NCBI GenBank assembly: GCA_029863245.1
Contig: JAOTVV010000002.1
Location: 1-64,000, forward strand
Direction: 5' to 3'
DNA from: Gemmatimonadota bacterium
Lineage (GTDB): Bacteria > Gemmatimonadota > Gemmatimonadetes > Gemmatimonadales > GWC2-71-9
Length of the DNA: 64,000 nucleotides
In this document: positions 7,574-16,510 of the stretch, in pieces
Position numbering within the stretch: position 1 is the first letter of the stretch
How the letters are laid out: each line of letters opens with the position of its first letter
The notes under the pieces: generated by a model
Told to the model about the DNA's origin: nothing
The model's input: only the letters and a program-made list of their open reading frames with translations
The model's database searches: none
Made by a program: the position numbers and the translations under genes

Positions 7574-8541
7574 CAGTTCCCTCGCTCGGCAAGGATCTCT
7601 TGGGCCTCGAGCCGCTCAGCCGAGAACAGATTCAGTTGATCCTCGACACCGCCGAGCCATTCAAGGAAGTCAGCGAACGCGCCATCAAGAAGGTTCCCGC
7701 CCTGCGTGGCAAGACGATCGTCAATCTCTTTTTCGAGGCGTCGACCCGCACCCGCATCTCGTTCGAATTCGCCGAGAAACGGTTGTCCGCCGACACGGTG
7801 AACGTCGCGGCACAGGGGTCGTCCGTGCAGAAGGGCGAGAACTTGGTCGATACCGCTCGGAACCTCGAGTCGATGCGGATCGACATGGTTGTCATTCGCC
7901 ATCCGTCGTCAGGGGCCGCGCAGTTCCTTGCGGAGCGCATCCGCTCGAACGTGATCAACGGCGGCGACGGGATGCACGAGCATCCCACGCAGGCGCTGCT
8001 CGACATGCTGACCATTCGCGACCGGTTCAACCGCATCGAGGGTCTCCGAGTCTGTATTTGCGGCGACATCGCCCACAGTCGAGTGGCGCGATCTAACATC
8101 TGGGGTCTCACCAAGCTCGGTGCTGAAGTGGCGGTGTGCGGCCCTCAGAGCCTGATGCCCGGCGCCATCGAGGAGCTCGGCGTGACCGTCTTCCGGCGGA
8201 TCGAAGAAGCGATCGAGTGGGCCGACGTGCTCAACGTCATGCGTCTCCAGCTCGAGCGGATGGAGGCAGGGTATATCCCCTCGCTTCGGGAGTACTACCG
8301 GGTCTTCGGCGTCACACTGGAGCGGCTCGAGCGCGCGCCGCGCGACGTCCTCATTCTCCATCCCGGCCCGATGAATCGCGGGGTCGAGATCGACTCTCGG
8401 GTCGCGGATGGACCGCACAGTGTGATCCTCGATCAGGTGACGAACGGCGTGGCCGTGCGCATGGCCGTGCTGTATCTGCTGGCGGGAGGGCGGCCGGAGT
8501 TGGCGGAGGCCGCTAAGGGCGATCGGGGAGGGGGCGCATGA
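7570..8541 (+). CDS. pyrB: Aspartate carbamoyltransferase, catalytic subunit
   Basis: The 323-residue enzyme makes N-carbamoyl-L-aspartate from carbamoyl phosphate and aspartate, the committed step of pyrimidine synthesis. It has the carbamoyl-phosphate motif STRTR (58-62) in [13 protein letters not shown], the second-subunit loop [16 protein letters not shown] (about 138) and the C-terminal [12 protein letters not shown]. The GTG start overlaps the pyrR stop by 4 nt. No pyrI regulatory-subunit gene is nearby, so it probably works as a trimer or with dihydroorotase, encoded next. Confidence 0.96.
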   Translation: MTVPSLGKDLLGLEPLSREQIQLILDTAEPFKEVSERAIKKVPALRGKTIVNLFFEASTRTRISFEFAEKRLSADTVNVAAQGSSVQKGENLVDTARNLESMRIDMVVIRHPSSGAAQFLAERIRSNVINGGDGMHEHPTQALLDMLTIRDRFNRIEGLRVCICGDIAHSRVARSNIWGLTKLGAEVAVCGPQSLMPGAIEELGVTVFRRIEEAIEWADVLNVMRLQLERMEAGYIPSLREYYRVFGVTLERLERAPRDVLILHPGPMNRGVEIDSRVADGPHSVILDQVTNGVAVRMAVLYLLAGGRPELAEAAKGDRGGGA

Positions 8542-9824
8542 AACCGATGCTGCTCAGGGGAGGCCGGGTCATCGATCCGTCGCAGCAGCAGGACGGCGAG
8601 GCCGATGTGCTGATCCTAGACGGAGAGATTGGGGGACTCGGGCCGAATCTGTCGGCTCCGGCGGGCGCCGACGTCGTCGACGTCTCCGGGAAAGTGGTTG
8701 CACCGGGGCTCGTCGACATCCACGTGCACTTGCGGGAGCCCGGCCAGGAAGACGCCGAGACTGTCACGAGTGGTGCCGTCGCAGCAGCGGCGGGCGGCTT
8801 CACGTCGATCTGCGCCATGCCCAACACTGACCCGGTGACCGACAACCAGGCGGCAGTGGGTTTCATCGTCAAGCAGGCGGCCGCGGCTCGTGCCGCGCGG
8901 GTCTATCCCATTGGGGCGATCTCCGTGGGACAGCGCGGTGAGCAGCTTGCCGAGTTTGGCGAGATGGTGGCCGCCGGCGCGGTGGCCGTGAGTGACGACG
9001 GGCATCCCGTGGTGTCCAGTCACCTCATGCGCACGGCGTTGGAGTACGCGCTGTCGTTCAATATCCCGGTTGCGGAACACTGCGAAGACCCAGCGCTCTC
9101 GAAGCACGGTGTGATGAATGCGGGGCGTGTCGCAACACGCCTCGGCCTGCGGGGGATCCCGGCGGCGGCCGAGGAGATCATGGTGGCGCGGAACATCCTG
9201 ATGGGAGAGCTTACCGGGGGCCACATCCACTTGTGCCACATCTCGACCCGTGGGTCGGTCGACCTCATCCGATGGGGGAAGGCCCGCGGAGTGAACGTCA
9301 CAGCCGAGGCAACGCCTCACCATTTCGCGATCACGCACGACGCCTGCGAAGGGTACGATACCAACGCGAAAATGAATCCCCCGTTACGGGCAGCGGCGGA
9401 TGTCGAGGCGGTGGCGGTGGGGCTCGCCGACGGCACGCTCGACGTGATCGCCACCGACCATGCACCGCACCACTACGAGGCAAAGGAACGCGAGTTCGAT
9501 GACGCGCCATTCGGCGTCGTCGGGCTCGAGACGGCCCTCGGGCTTGGGATGTCGCTGCTTGTGGACAAGGGACGGCTCAGCCTCCCCCAGCTGATCGATC
9601 GGATGAGTACGGCACCGGCCCGGATCTTCCATTTGCCGGCCGGCACCTTGAAGCAGGGGGTGGCGGCCGATGTGGTCGTCTTCGATCCCGCAGCCCGATG
9701 GGTGGTCGAGCCCGAGCAGTTCCGGTCGAAGAGCCGGAATACGCCGTTCCGAGGGTGGGAGCTCCTGGGCCGTGTGGAGCGTACCTTGGTGGGTGGGCGC
9801 ACCGCCTATCTGCAGGGGCGGTGA
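8538..9824 (+). CDS. pyrC: Dihydroorotase
   Basis: The 428-residue class I (PyrC/Bacillus-type) dihydroorotase cyclises carbamoyl aspartate to dihydroorotate. Metal ligands are visible: [10 protein letters not shown] (H62, H64), EHCED, HICHIST, and the catalytic Asp in IATDHAPHH (D307). It is longer than the E. coli ~348-residue type and fits the class that associates with PyrB in other bacteria. The start overlaps the pyrB stop by 4 nt. Later pathway genes (pyrD, pyrE, pyrF) are not in the window. Confidence 0.96.
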   Translation: MKPMLLRGGRVIDPSQQQDGEADVLILDGEIGGLGPNLSAPAGADVVDVSGKVVAPGLVDIHVHLREPGQEDAETVTSGAVAAAAGGFTSICAMPNTDPVTDNQAAVGFIVKQAAAARAARVYPIGAISVGQRGEQLAEFGEMVAAGAVAVSDDGHPVVSSHLMRTALEYALSFNIPVAEHCEDPALSKHGVMNAGRVATRLGLRGIPAAAEEIMVARNILMGELTGGHIHLCHISTRGSVDLIRWGKARGVNVTAEATPHHFAITHDACEGYDTNAKMNPPLRAAADVEAVAVGLADGTLDVIATDHAPHHYEAKEREFDDAPFGVVGLETALGLGMSLLVDKGRLSLPQLIDRMSTAPARIFHLPAGTLKQGVAADVVVFDPAARWVVEPEQFRSKSRNTPFRGWELLGRVERTLVGGRTAYLQGR

Positions 9825-9958
9825 CCCCAATTGGGCGCTTCGGGGTCCTATCGGGACGGAATCCTTATATCTTAGGGCGGGAGGCGACGGCCGGTCGTGC
9901 TTCCGGAGGCTATGGGTCTAGGCGCTTGGAAGCCACGACCAGGACGATTGAGGATTAG

Positions 9959-10804
9959 ATGGCCAAACAGTCAAAAACCTCCACGGTGGCGATTCAGAAC
10001 CTGCTCGAGGAGAAGCGGCAGATCGAGCGGTGGCTTCGGCGTTTGGACATGGCGTCGGACAAGACCCCGTCACACGTCAAGACGAAGGTGCAGGGTGATT
10101 ATGCCCGCCGGCGCGATGCGATCCTGGAGGAGCTCCAGGGCTATCGAGACGAACTCAATTCGGTGCTGCGAAGTCGCCGAGTCGTGCGGGACGATCTGGC
10201 TAAGAAGGAAGAAGACGCGACGGAGAGTCTCGCTGAGGCCGAACTGCGCCATACCGTGGGCGAGTATGACGCCGACAAGTGGTCCACCATCCGGGCCGAG
10301 ATCCTGGAGTCACTCGTAAAGATTCGCGAGGAGCTCAAGGTCGAGCAGGCGGAGATCACGAACCTCGAGGAAGTGCTCGACGCCATCGATGGGTCAGGGG
10401 GGGCTGAAAGGGAAGGCGAGGTGGAAGAGGAACCCGAGCCGGCCAAAGTGGAGGCTCAGGCGACCCCGGAGGCCGTCCGGAACGAGAAGTCCGAAGGGGC
10501 CCGCGCGCCGGGCTCGAAGAGCCGCGGCACCGACGAGATGGCGTTCTTGCGCTCGGTGATCAGTGGGGCGCGCTCGGCAACAGGGCTCTCGGGAAAGCGC
10601 AAAGAGGAAGACAACCTGGCAGAGATCGCGGAGAAGGATCAGGCGGACCAGCTGGGGACCGCTGGCGTGAGTCCTGTGCACGAGACGCCGCCCCCAGCCA
10701 AGGGCTCCTCCACGAAATCCGTCAAGTGTACGGACTGCGGGACGCTCAACCTGCCGACGGAGTGGTACTGCGAGAAGTGTGGCGCCGAGCTGACGGCGCT
10801 GTGA
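9959..10804 (+). CDS. Coiled-coil protein with C-terminal zinc ribbon
   Basis: The 281-residue soluble protein begins at an ATG 7 nt after GAGG. Residues ~1-145 are Glu/Lys/Arg-rich with heptad-like leucines (NLLEEKRQIERWLRRLDM, IREELKVEQAEITNLEEVLDAI), indicating a long coiled coil. A low-complexity acidic/Ala/Pro linker follows (about 150-250), and it ends with a four-Cys zinc ribbon (CTDCGTLNLPTEWYCEKCG). No named family is recognised. It lies between the pyr operon and rpsT (convergent, 9-nt gap). A role in nucleic-acid or ribosome-associated scaffolding is possible but only speculation. Confidence 0.7.
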   Translation: MAKQSKTSTVAIQNLLEEKRQIERWLRRLDMASDKTPSHVKTKVQGDYARRRDAILEELQGYRDELNSVLRSRRVVRDDLAKKEEDATESLAEAELRHTVGEYDADKWSTIRAEILESLVKIREELKVEQAEITNLEEVLDAIDGSGGAEREGEVEEEPEPAKVEAQATPEAVRNEKSEGARAPGSKSRGTDEMAFLRSVISGARSATGLSGKRKEEDNLAEIAEKDQADQLGTAGVSPVHETPPPAKGSSTKSVKCTDCGTLNLPTEWYCEKCGAELTAL

Positions 10805-10813
10805 GCCCCAGTC

Positions 10814-11068
10814 TCAGCTCTTCGACGGCAAGGACTTCACGAGGCGGCTCTTCTTTCGGGCCGCCTCGTTCTTGGCGATCAGGCCCTTGCGCGCCGCCCG
10901 GTCGAGCAGTCGCTCGGCCTGCCTCACGGCGTCTGCCGCCTCACCGCTGGTCCCAGCACTGCGCGCCCGCTTGACCGCTGAGCGGAGCGCCGCGCGCTGC
11001 ACACGGTTCCGGGTGCGGCGGCGCGCACTCTGACGCATGCGTTTCTTCGAGGATCGGATGTTCGGCAC
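10814..11068 (-). CDS. rpsT: 30S ribosomal protein bS20
   Basis: The 84-residue, strongly basic helical protein begins MPNIRSSKKRMRQ and has the paired S20 helices (RNRVQRAALRSAVKRAR; KGLIAKNEAARKKSRLVKSL). It binds 16S rRNA early in small-subunit assembly. A GTG start at 11068 follows GAGGAG at normal spacing; a non-AUG start is also known for E. coli rpsT. It is monocistronic, with its own strong promoter and a hairpin in its leader (separate entries). Confidence 0.96.
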   Translation of the reverse strand: MPNIRSSKKRMRQSARRRTRNRVQRAALRSAVKRARSAGTSGEAADAVRQAERLLDRAARKGLIAKNEAARKKSRLVKSLPSKS

Positions 11069-11088
11069 AGCTGCTCCTCAGCTTGGAC

Positions 11089-11110
11089 AAAACGGGGCCC
11101 AACGGCCCCG
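11089..11110 (-). terminator. Hairpin plus T-tract inside the rpsT leader (candidate attenuator)
   Basis: On the minus strand a 7-bp all-GC stem (CGGGGCC, 11110-11104; GGCCCCG, 11099-11093) with a 4-nt loop is followed directly by TTTT (11092-11089). It lies downstream of the predicted rpsT promoter and upstream of the rpsT ribosome binding site, with no upstream gene on that strand to terminate. Confidence 0.55.
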
Positions 11111-11123
11111 AAAACGACCGCGT

Positions 11124-11152
11124 ATTCTATCCTGCAAGTGCCCACCAGTCAA
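11124..11152 (-). promoter_or_regulatory. Predicted rpsT promoter
   Basis: On the minus strand TTGACT (11152-11147), a 17-nt spacer and TAGAAT (11129-11124). It is the best-matched sigma-70-type promoter in the window. Transcription would start near 11117, giving a ~50-nt leader before the GTG at 11068. Confidence 0.75.
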
Positions 11153-11164
11153 GGCGGTACGCTT

Positions 11165-11193
11165 TTGACACTCCCCAGTGCCGCCGTTAGCTT
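11165..11193 (+). promoter_or_regulatory. Predicted promoter of the M50 protease-scpAB operon
   Basis: TTGACA (11165-11170), a 17-nt spacer and TAGCTT (11188-11193), divergent from the rpsT promoter with the two -35 boxes 12 nt apart. The start near 11200 gives a leader of about 11 nt before GTG 11211, without a recognisable Shine-Dalgarno sequence. Confidence 0.6.
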
Positions 11194-11210
11194 ACGGCCC
11201 CAGCTGATCG

Positions 11211-11906
11211 GTGGACCATCCCCACGTGCATGAATTCTTACTGGCGCTTCCCGTGCTGCTGTTTTCGATGGTGGCACACGAATACGCGCACGGTTACGCC
11301 GCGCTCCGGCAGGGCGATCCAACGGCGATGTCACTGGGCCGGCTCACCCTGAACCCGCTCAAGCACATTGACCCGCTCATGACGATCCTGATGCCCGTCG
11401 CGCTGTTTGTGGGCTCGGGTGGACAGGTGATCTTCGGTGGGGCCAAGCCGGTGCCGGTCAATCCGCGCAATTATCGGAACTACCGCCGCGGTGACGTAAT
11501 CGTGTCGGCAGCGGGAATCGTGGCCAATCTCGGTCTGGTCGTCGTGGCGATGGTCCTGACCATCGCGCTCGGTATGGTGAGCCACGGCCTCGGCGTCCGG
11601 GGTGTCCTGGCACCGATCCAGCGGATGATCGCCTGGGGCATCTGGCTAAACCTGCTGCTCGCCTTCTTCAATCTCATTCCCATTCCGCCGTTGGATGGAT
11701 CGCATCTGCTGTATCACGCTCTCCCACCGCGCCTCGGGCTCTGGTATCGGCAGATCGGTCGCTACGGCGTCGGCGTGCTGTTGGTTGTGGTCTTCGTCGC
11801 ACCCCGTGCTCTCTTCACATTGCTGACGCCGGCGTTCGCGTTGCATGCCGCTGCATGCTCCGTCGTATCGCCTTTCGCGTTGACGCCGGTACCGGTATGT
11901 CCGTGA
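11211..11906 (+). CDS. Site-2 protease-family membrane metalloprotease (M50)
   Basis: The 231-residue polytopic membrane protein has the zinc motif HEYAH (23-27) in the first helix and the second signature NLIPIPPLDGSHLL (about 153-166), where Asp supplies the third ligand. There are about 5-6 membrane segments and no PDZ domain, the compact group of M50B-like proteins common next to scpA/scpB. Substrates are unknown. The GTG start is inferred from promoter position and from HExxH spacing. It overlaps scpA by 10 nt. Confidence 0.88.
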   Translation: MDHPHVHEFLLALPVLLFSMVAHEYAHGYAALRQGDPTAMSLGRLTLNPLKHIDPLMTILMPVALFVGSGGQVIFGGAKPVPVNPRNYRNYRRGDVIVSAAGIVANLGLVVVAMVLTIALGMVSHGLGVRGVLAPIQRMIAWGIWLNLLLAFFNLIPIPPLDGSHLLYHALPPRLGLWYRQIGRYGVGVLLVVVFVAPRALFTLLTPAFALHAAACSVVSPFALTPVPVCP

Positions 11907-12634
11907 GTGTGAAAGGGGCCGCGGCGGACACGGCGTTCGTTGTCCAGGTGGAGGCCTTCTCGGGACCTCTGGACCTCCTGCTGCATCTGATTCGCGAGCA
12001 GGAGATCGATATCGCGGACATCCCGATCGCGTCGATCGCCGACCAGTTCCTTGCCGTGATCGATCGGCTCGGGTTGAACGATGCAGCGGACTACTTGGAG
12101 ATGGCGGCGCAGCTGATTCGGATCAAGGTCCAAATGCTGCTGCCACAGCCCTTCGATGACGAGCAGTGGGAGGATCCGAGGGCGGAACTGGTCAGGCGAC
12201 TTCTGGAATATGAGCAGTTCCGCGAGGTCGCGGATTGGCTCGTGTCGCAGGCCAACGAACACGGGAGTCGCTTTCCCCGCGGCTGGATTCCCGATCCGCC
12301 GGATCAGCCCCCTCGGCCCGTCCTGATGGAACTCGAGGACCTGCTCCTCTCTGTGGAGCGGGTCATCGAGGCCATGCCGGAGCCGATCCTCCATCGCGTG
12401 GTCCCCCGGCCGCTCGATGTCGAGGGAGCGACGACGCGCATTCGGTCGTTGTTCGAACATCGCGATGAGCTGGGCATGAGCGAGATCGTCGGCCCTGGTG
12501 CGGCGATCGTCGACCTACTCTCTTCGCTCCTGGCGCTCCTGGAGCTCGCGAGGATCGGTTTCGTGAGCCTGGCGCAGCGACAACCATTTGGCTCGGTGGT
12601 GATCCGCCGTGAATCGACTGACGCAGCTGCTTGA
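11897..12634 (+). CDS. scpA: Segregation and condensation protein A
   Basis: This kleisin subunit links the Smc heads in the chromosome condensation complex. The 245-residue protein has the family opening VQVEAFSGPLDLLLHLIREQEIDIADIPIASIADQFL, the middle YLEMAAQLIRIKVQMLLP, and a C-terminal winged-helix part (AAIVDLLSSLLALLELARIGFVSLAQRQPFG). ATG 11897 (MSVSV) is chosen over a further upstream in-frame start because it leaves only a 10-nt overlap. It overlaps scpB by 26 nt, indicating coupled translation of the complex partners. Confidence 0.94.
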   Translation: MSVSVKGAAADTAFVVQVEAFSGPLDLLLHLIREQEIDIADIPIASIADQFLAVIDRLGLNDAADYLEMAAQLIRIKVQMLLPQPFDDEQWEDPRAELVRRLLEYEQFREVADWLVSQANEHGSRFPRGWIPDPPDQPPRPVLMELEDLLLSVERVIEAMPEPILHRVVPRPLDVEGATTRIRSLFEHRDELGMSEIVGPGAAIVDLLSSLLALLELARIGFVSLAQRQPFGSVVIRRESTDAAA

Positions 12635-13166
12635 GGCGGCGCTGTTCTCAGCAGCGCACCCGCTCTCGGTGGACGACCTCCGCAGGGTGACCGACGATGC
12701 CTCACGCGAGGACGTGCGTCAGGCGCTCACCGTGTTGGGCACGCATTACGACGCGGACGGCCATGCGGTCGAGCTCATCGAAGTGGCCGAGGGATTCCAG
12801 ATCGTGACCCGATCGGCGTTTGCCGAAGCGGTGGCCGAAGCGCAAATCGTGCGGCGGCCGCGCAAGCTCTCGCAAGCAGCGCTCGAGACGCTCGCGGTCG
12901 TGGCCTACCGGCAACCGGTGAGCCGTGCCGAGGTCGAAGAGATCCGCGGTGTGTCGGTGGAAAGCGTGCTGCGCTCGCTCCTGGAGCGTGGCCTGCTGGA
13001 GGTGATCGGGCGTGGAGACGGGCTCGGGCGACCGTTGCTCTACGGCACCACGCCGTTGTTCCTGGAGCTGCTCGGACTGCGGTCGCTCGATGAGCTGCCC
13101 CGGCTCGAGGAACTGTCGGTCGCGCTGCGGCCACCGAGCGAAAGGGGCGAGCCGACCGAGCCGTGA
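12609..13166 (+). CDS. scpB: Segregation and condensation protein B
   Basis: The 185-residue tandem winged-helix protein is the ScpA/Smc partner. It shows LTQLLEAALFSAAHPLSVDDL, VEVAEGFQIVTR-like text (IEVAEGFQIVTRSAFAEAV) and the diagnostic LSQAALETLAVVAYRQPVSRAEVEEIRGVSVESVLRSLLERGLLEVIGR. The GTG start lies within the 3' end of scpA. It overlaps the following pseudouridine synthase gene by 4 nt, the common scpB-rluB arrangement. Confidence 0.95.
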   Translation: MNRLTQLLEAALFSAAHPLSVDDLRRVTDDASREDVRQALTVLGTHYDADGHAVELIEVAEGFQIVTRSAFAEAVAEAQIVRRPRKLSQAALETLAVVAYRQPVSRAEVEEIRGVSVESVLRSLLERGLLEVIGRGDGLGRPLLYGTTPLFLELLGLRSLDELPRLEELSVALRPPSERGEPTEP

Positions 13167-13876
13167 CGCGCATGCGCCTCCAGCGAGCGCTGGCTCGGGC
13201 CGGCGTCGCGTCGCGCCGCCGCGCTGAAGAGCTCATCCGCCTCGGAAAGATCCGGGTCAACGGAGAGGTGGCCACGATCGGCAGTTCCGTCGATCCGGAT
13301 CGCGACGTGATCACGGTGGGGGGTCGCCGGGTGCGACCGGCCGCCACCGCCTGGCTGGCGTTGCACAAGCCCATCGGCTATGTGGTGTCGCGCAGCGACC
13401 CACACGGCCGACCCACGGTGTTCGAGCTGATCCCTGAGATCGCCGGACTCGTTTACGTGGGTCGACTGGACGTGATGACGTCGGGGCTCTTGTTGTTCAC
13501 GACCGACGGCGAGGCGGCGAATCGTCTGATGCACCCGCGGTATGCCGTCGAGCGACAGTATCGAGTACTGGTGCACGGCAGGTCCGAAGGCGACATTCGC
13601 AGGGAGTTACGTCGGTCGATCGTCATCGAGGGCCGACCGGTAAACATCATCGATTCCCGGGTTGTAGAGCGAGGGACGGCAATCGAAGTGCACCTGACGC
13701 TTGCCGAGGGGCGATACCGGATCGTGCGGCGCCTGTGCAAGACCCTTGGCCTCAAAGTGGAGCGCCTGGTCCGATTGAGTCACGGCCCGGTGCGGTTGGG
13801 GCGGTTGTCGCCGGGTCAGTGGCGACACCTCACAAAACAGGAACTCCAGGCGGTGCGGGCACTCCCCGTCCCCTGA
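13163..13876 (+). CDS. 23S rRNA pseudouridine synthase, RluB/RsuA family
   Basis: The 237-residue protein has an N-terminal S4 RNA-binding domain (RLQRALARAGVASRRRAEELI ... IRVNGEVA, about 4-50) and a pseudouridine synthase domain with the catalytic-Asp motif GRLDVMTSGLLLFTTDGE (about 95-112), followed by the RRLCKTLGLKVERLVRLSHGPVRLG segment. The scpAB context and size favour RluB (23S U2605), but RsuA/RluE-type targets cannot be excluded, so no symbol is given. Confidence 0.9.
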   Translation: MTRMRLQRALARAGVASRRRAEELIRLGKIRVNGEVATIGSSVDPDRDVITVGGRRVRPAATAWLALHKPIGYVVSRSDPHGRPTVFELIPEIAGLVYVGRLDVMTSGLLLFTTDGEAANRLMHPRYAVERQYRVLVHGRSEGDIRRELRRSIVIEGRPVNIIDSRVVERGTAIEVHLTLAEGRYRIVRRLCKTLGLKVERLVRLSHGPVRLGRLSPGQWRHLTKQELQAVRALPVP

Positions 13877-13890
13877 CAACGCGACGAGCC

Positions 13891-15525
13891 ATGGAACTGC
13901 AAGGGAAGACGATTCTGATTTTGGGGGGGAGCGGCCTCGTGGGTCGCGCCATCGCTCGGCGTCTGCTCGATTTCAAGCCGAAGCGCATCGTGTTGGTTGC
14001 ACTGTTCGAGGACGAGGTCGAGGAGGGAGCAGCGTGGCTGCGGCGGTCGGCCGGGTCGACGACAATCGATACCGCCTGGGGCGACGTGTTCCTTCCGGCG
14101 CACCTCGGTCAAATGGAGCGGAAGCGTCTGTTGACCGATGCGACGTCGCGCGAGCTCGTCCTGAACGACCTCTTGGGCGATCTGACACGAGAGGTCTTGG
14201 AACGCAGCTCGCTGTACCAGCTGTTCCATCGGTACGAGCCGGACGCGGTCGTGGACTGCATCAACACGGCCACGGCATTCGCCTATCGGGATGTGTTTCA
14301 CAGCTCGCGCGAGCTGCTCGCAGCGGCCCGGGAGGGGCGCGTGAGCCGCGAACAGGTCGAGCAGCATATCTTGTCGATCCCCATGCCCCAGCTCATTCGA
14401 CACGTCCAAATCATGCTGGAGTGTCTGCGGTCGTCGGGCACCGAGGCCTATGTGAAGATCGGGACGAGCGGCACGGGAGGCATGGGCCTCAATATCCCTT
14501 ACACGCATTCCGAAGAGCGTCCGTCCCGCACGCTGTTGGCCAAATCGGCGGTTGCCGGTGCGCATTCGCTGCTGCTCTTTCTCGTCGCGCGTACCCCTGG
14601 GGCGCCGGCGACAATCGAGATCAAGCCCACCACGGCGATCGCCTGGCGAGAGATCGCCTTCGGTCCGATTCGCCAGCGGGGCCAGCCCGTTCCCAAAGTG
14701 GACTGTCCGAAGCCGCTGGACCTCTCGAGCGCAATCGGTCCCAAGGCCTCCGGATGGCATGAGGAAGGCGTGATTCTCGAGAGCGTCTACGCCGATCTCG
14801 GTGAGAACGGGCAGTTTGCGCGGGACGAGTTCGAAACGGTCACCTCGGTCCGGCAGATGGAGTTCATCACGCCCGAGGAGGTGGCTGCCTACGTCATTGC
14901 CGAGATGCAGGGGCGCCCGACCGGCAGGGATGTGATCGCGGCACTCGACGCGTCGACAGCGGGGCCAACGTATCAGGCTGGGGTCCTCCGTGCAGAGGCC
15001 ATCGAGCGGCTCCGCGCCCTCGAGACCGAGCACGGCGTTCGCTCAGTGGCGTTCGAGATGCTCGGACCGCCGCGGCTCACCAAACTGTTGTACGAAGCAT
15101 TCATTCTCTCACAGCTGCGGACCTCGGTGCGCGCGCTCGCCGACAGCGATCCCGAGAAGCTCTCTGCCGAGGCCGTGGAGCTGGTGGCACGCGACGCCGA
15201 GCTGCGCTCGACCATCGTCTCCGTCGGTCTCCCGATCATCATCTCCGGCACGAAGGTCTACCGGGGCGCCTCCGTGATGATCAAGCCGGTCGATGGCAAC
15301 GTCGAGCAGGCGGTCGCTCGGGGATGGGTGGACCTTCGTGCTTTCAACGCGGGTGTCTGGGTCGATCGCGCACGCCAGATGGTCGACCAGGCCGGGCAGA
15401 GGGCAGGCGGATCGGACAGTGGAGTGGACTGGTGGGCGCTAAGTCCCGAAGACGCCATTGCGCCGCCCCGGTTCGCCACGTGGATCTTTCGCCATGAGGA
15501 TGGAGGGGAACGGATCAAGCGATGA
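13891..15525 (+). CDS. Large Rossmann-fold SDR/epimerase-like protein of unknown substrate
   Basis: The 544-residue protein opens with a nucleotide-binding fingerprint (ILILGGSGLVGRAIARRLL, about 8-26), as in extended SDR or saccharopine-dehydrogenase-like enzymes. The middle contains YEPDAVVDCINTATAFAYRDVFHSS and EAYVKIGTSGTGGMGLNIPYTHSEERPSRTLLAKSAVAGAHSLLLFLVART, where YTHSEE and LLAK could hold catalytic Tyr/Lys though spacing is not the classic YxxxK. The ~200-residue C-terminal part is unfamiliar. It begins 14 nt after the rluB-type gene. The start is MELQGKT at 13891; a longer frame upstream overlaps that gene and is rejected. Substrate is unknown. Confidence 0.7.
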   Translation: MELQGKTILILGGSGLVGRAIARRLLDFKPKRIVLVALFEDEVEEGAAWLRRSAGSTTIDTAWGDVFLPAHLGQMERKRLLTDATSRELVLNDLLGDLTREVLERSSLYQLFHRYEPDAVVDCINTATAFAYRDVFHSSRELLAAAREGRVSREQVEQHILSIPMPQLIRHVQIMLECLRSSGTEAYVKIGTSGTGGMGLNIPYTHSEERPSRTLLAKSAVAGAHSLLLFLVARTPGAPATIEIKPTTAIAWREIAFGPIRQRGQPVPKVDCPKPLDLSSAIGPKASGWHEEGVILESVYADLGENGQFARDEFETVTSVRQMEFITPEEVAAYVIAEMQGRPTGRDVIAALDASTAGPTYQAGVLRAEAIERLRALETEHGVRSVAFEMLGPPRLTKLLYEAFILSQLRTSVRALADSDPEKLSAEAVELVARDAELRSTIVSVGLPIIISGTKVYRGASVMIKPVDGNVEQAVARGWVDLRAFNAGVWVDRARQMVDQAGQRAGGSDSGVDWWALSPEDAIAPPRFATWIFRHEDGGERIKR

Positions 15526-15535
15526 AGGTTGAATC

Positions 15536-16510
15536 ATGACTACCCGCCCAGCGCGCACGGTCGACGCCTCCTTCACGGCGGAAATCGTCACGGAGGTCGG
15601 CAAACGAGTGGTCGGGCAGGAGGCCATGGTGGAGCGACTCCTGGTCGGCCTGCTCACCGGTGGGCACGTCCTGCTAGAGGGGGTGCCGGGGCTCGCGAAG
15701 ACCCTGGCGGTCCGCACACTCGCCGAAACGGTCAGCGTGGCGTTCCAGCGCATTCAGTTCACGCCCGACCTGCTGCCTGCGGACATCATTGGCACGATGG
15801 TCTTCGACCAGCGGACCGGGGAGTTCCATCCCAAGCGCGGCCCGCTGTTCGCGAACATCATCCTGGCCGACGAGATCAACCGCGCACCGGCAAAGGTGCA
15901 GGCGGCGTTGCTGGAGGCGATGCAGGAGAAGCAGGTCACGCTCGGCAACGAGACGTATCGCCTCGACGAGCCGTTTCTCGTACTCGCCACGCAAAACCCC
16001 ATCGAACACGAGGGGACGTATGCGCTCCCGGAGGCGCAGCTTGACCGTTTCATGTTGAAGGTATTCGTGGGATACCCCTCGCGGGACGAGGAGAAGGAGA
16101 TCCTCTGGCGAATGGCGGGTGGAGAGACCATTCCGGTCTCGCGGGTCGCCGGACCCGAAGAGATCCTGACCCTCCGACGCTCCATCGCGGAGTTGTACGT
16201 CGATCAGAAGATCGTCGACTATATCGTGGATGTAGTGCGGGCTACACGGGAGCCGCAGTCCGTCGGGCTTCCGGAGGTCCGCCCGCTGATCGCGTACGGT
16301 GCCAGCCCCAGAGCGTCGATCTACTTGGCGCAGGCGGCTCGCGCGCACGCCTTCCTGCGGGGACGACCGTACGTCGTTCCCGAGGACGTGAAGGCGATGG
16401 CGCACGACGTGCTGCGGCATCGAGTGCTGCTCACCTTCGAGGCCGAGGCCGAGGACGTCGGGTCCGACGGAGTCATCTCGAAGATCTTGGAGGCCGTGGA
16501 CGTTCCATGA
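15536..16510 (+). CDS. MoxR-family AAA+ ATPase
   Basis: The 324-residue ATPase carries Walker A GVPGLAKT (about 49-56), Walker B IILADEINRAPAKVQ, sensor text LVLATQNPIEHEGTYALPEAQLDRFM and the C-terminal YGASPRASIYLAQAARAHAFLRGR typical of MoxR. Such ATPases act as chaperones with VWA-domain partners, here the DUF58 and Bat proteins encoded immediately downstream; the DUF58 gene overlaps by 4 nt. It is the first gene of the Bat-type operon, 10 nt after the SDR-like gene. Confidence 0.94.
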   Translation: MTTRPARTVDASFTAEIVTEVGKRVVGQEAMVERLLVGLLTGGHVLLEGVPGLAKTLAVRTLAETVSVAFQRIQFTPDLLPADIIGTMVFDQRTGEFHPKRGPLFANIILADEINRAPAKVQAALLEAMQEKQVTLGNETYRLDEPFLVLATQNPIEHEGTYALPEAQLDRFMLKVFVGYPSRDEEKEILWRMAGGETIPVSRVAGPEEILTLRRSIAELYVDQKIVDYIVDVVRATREPQSVGLPEVRPLIAYGASPRASIYLAQAARAHAFLRGRPYVVPEDVKAMAHDVLRHRVLLTFEAEAEDVGSDGVISKILEAVDVP

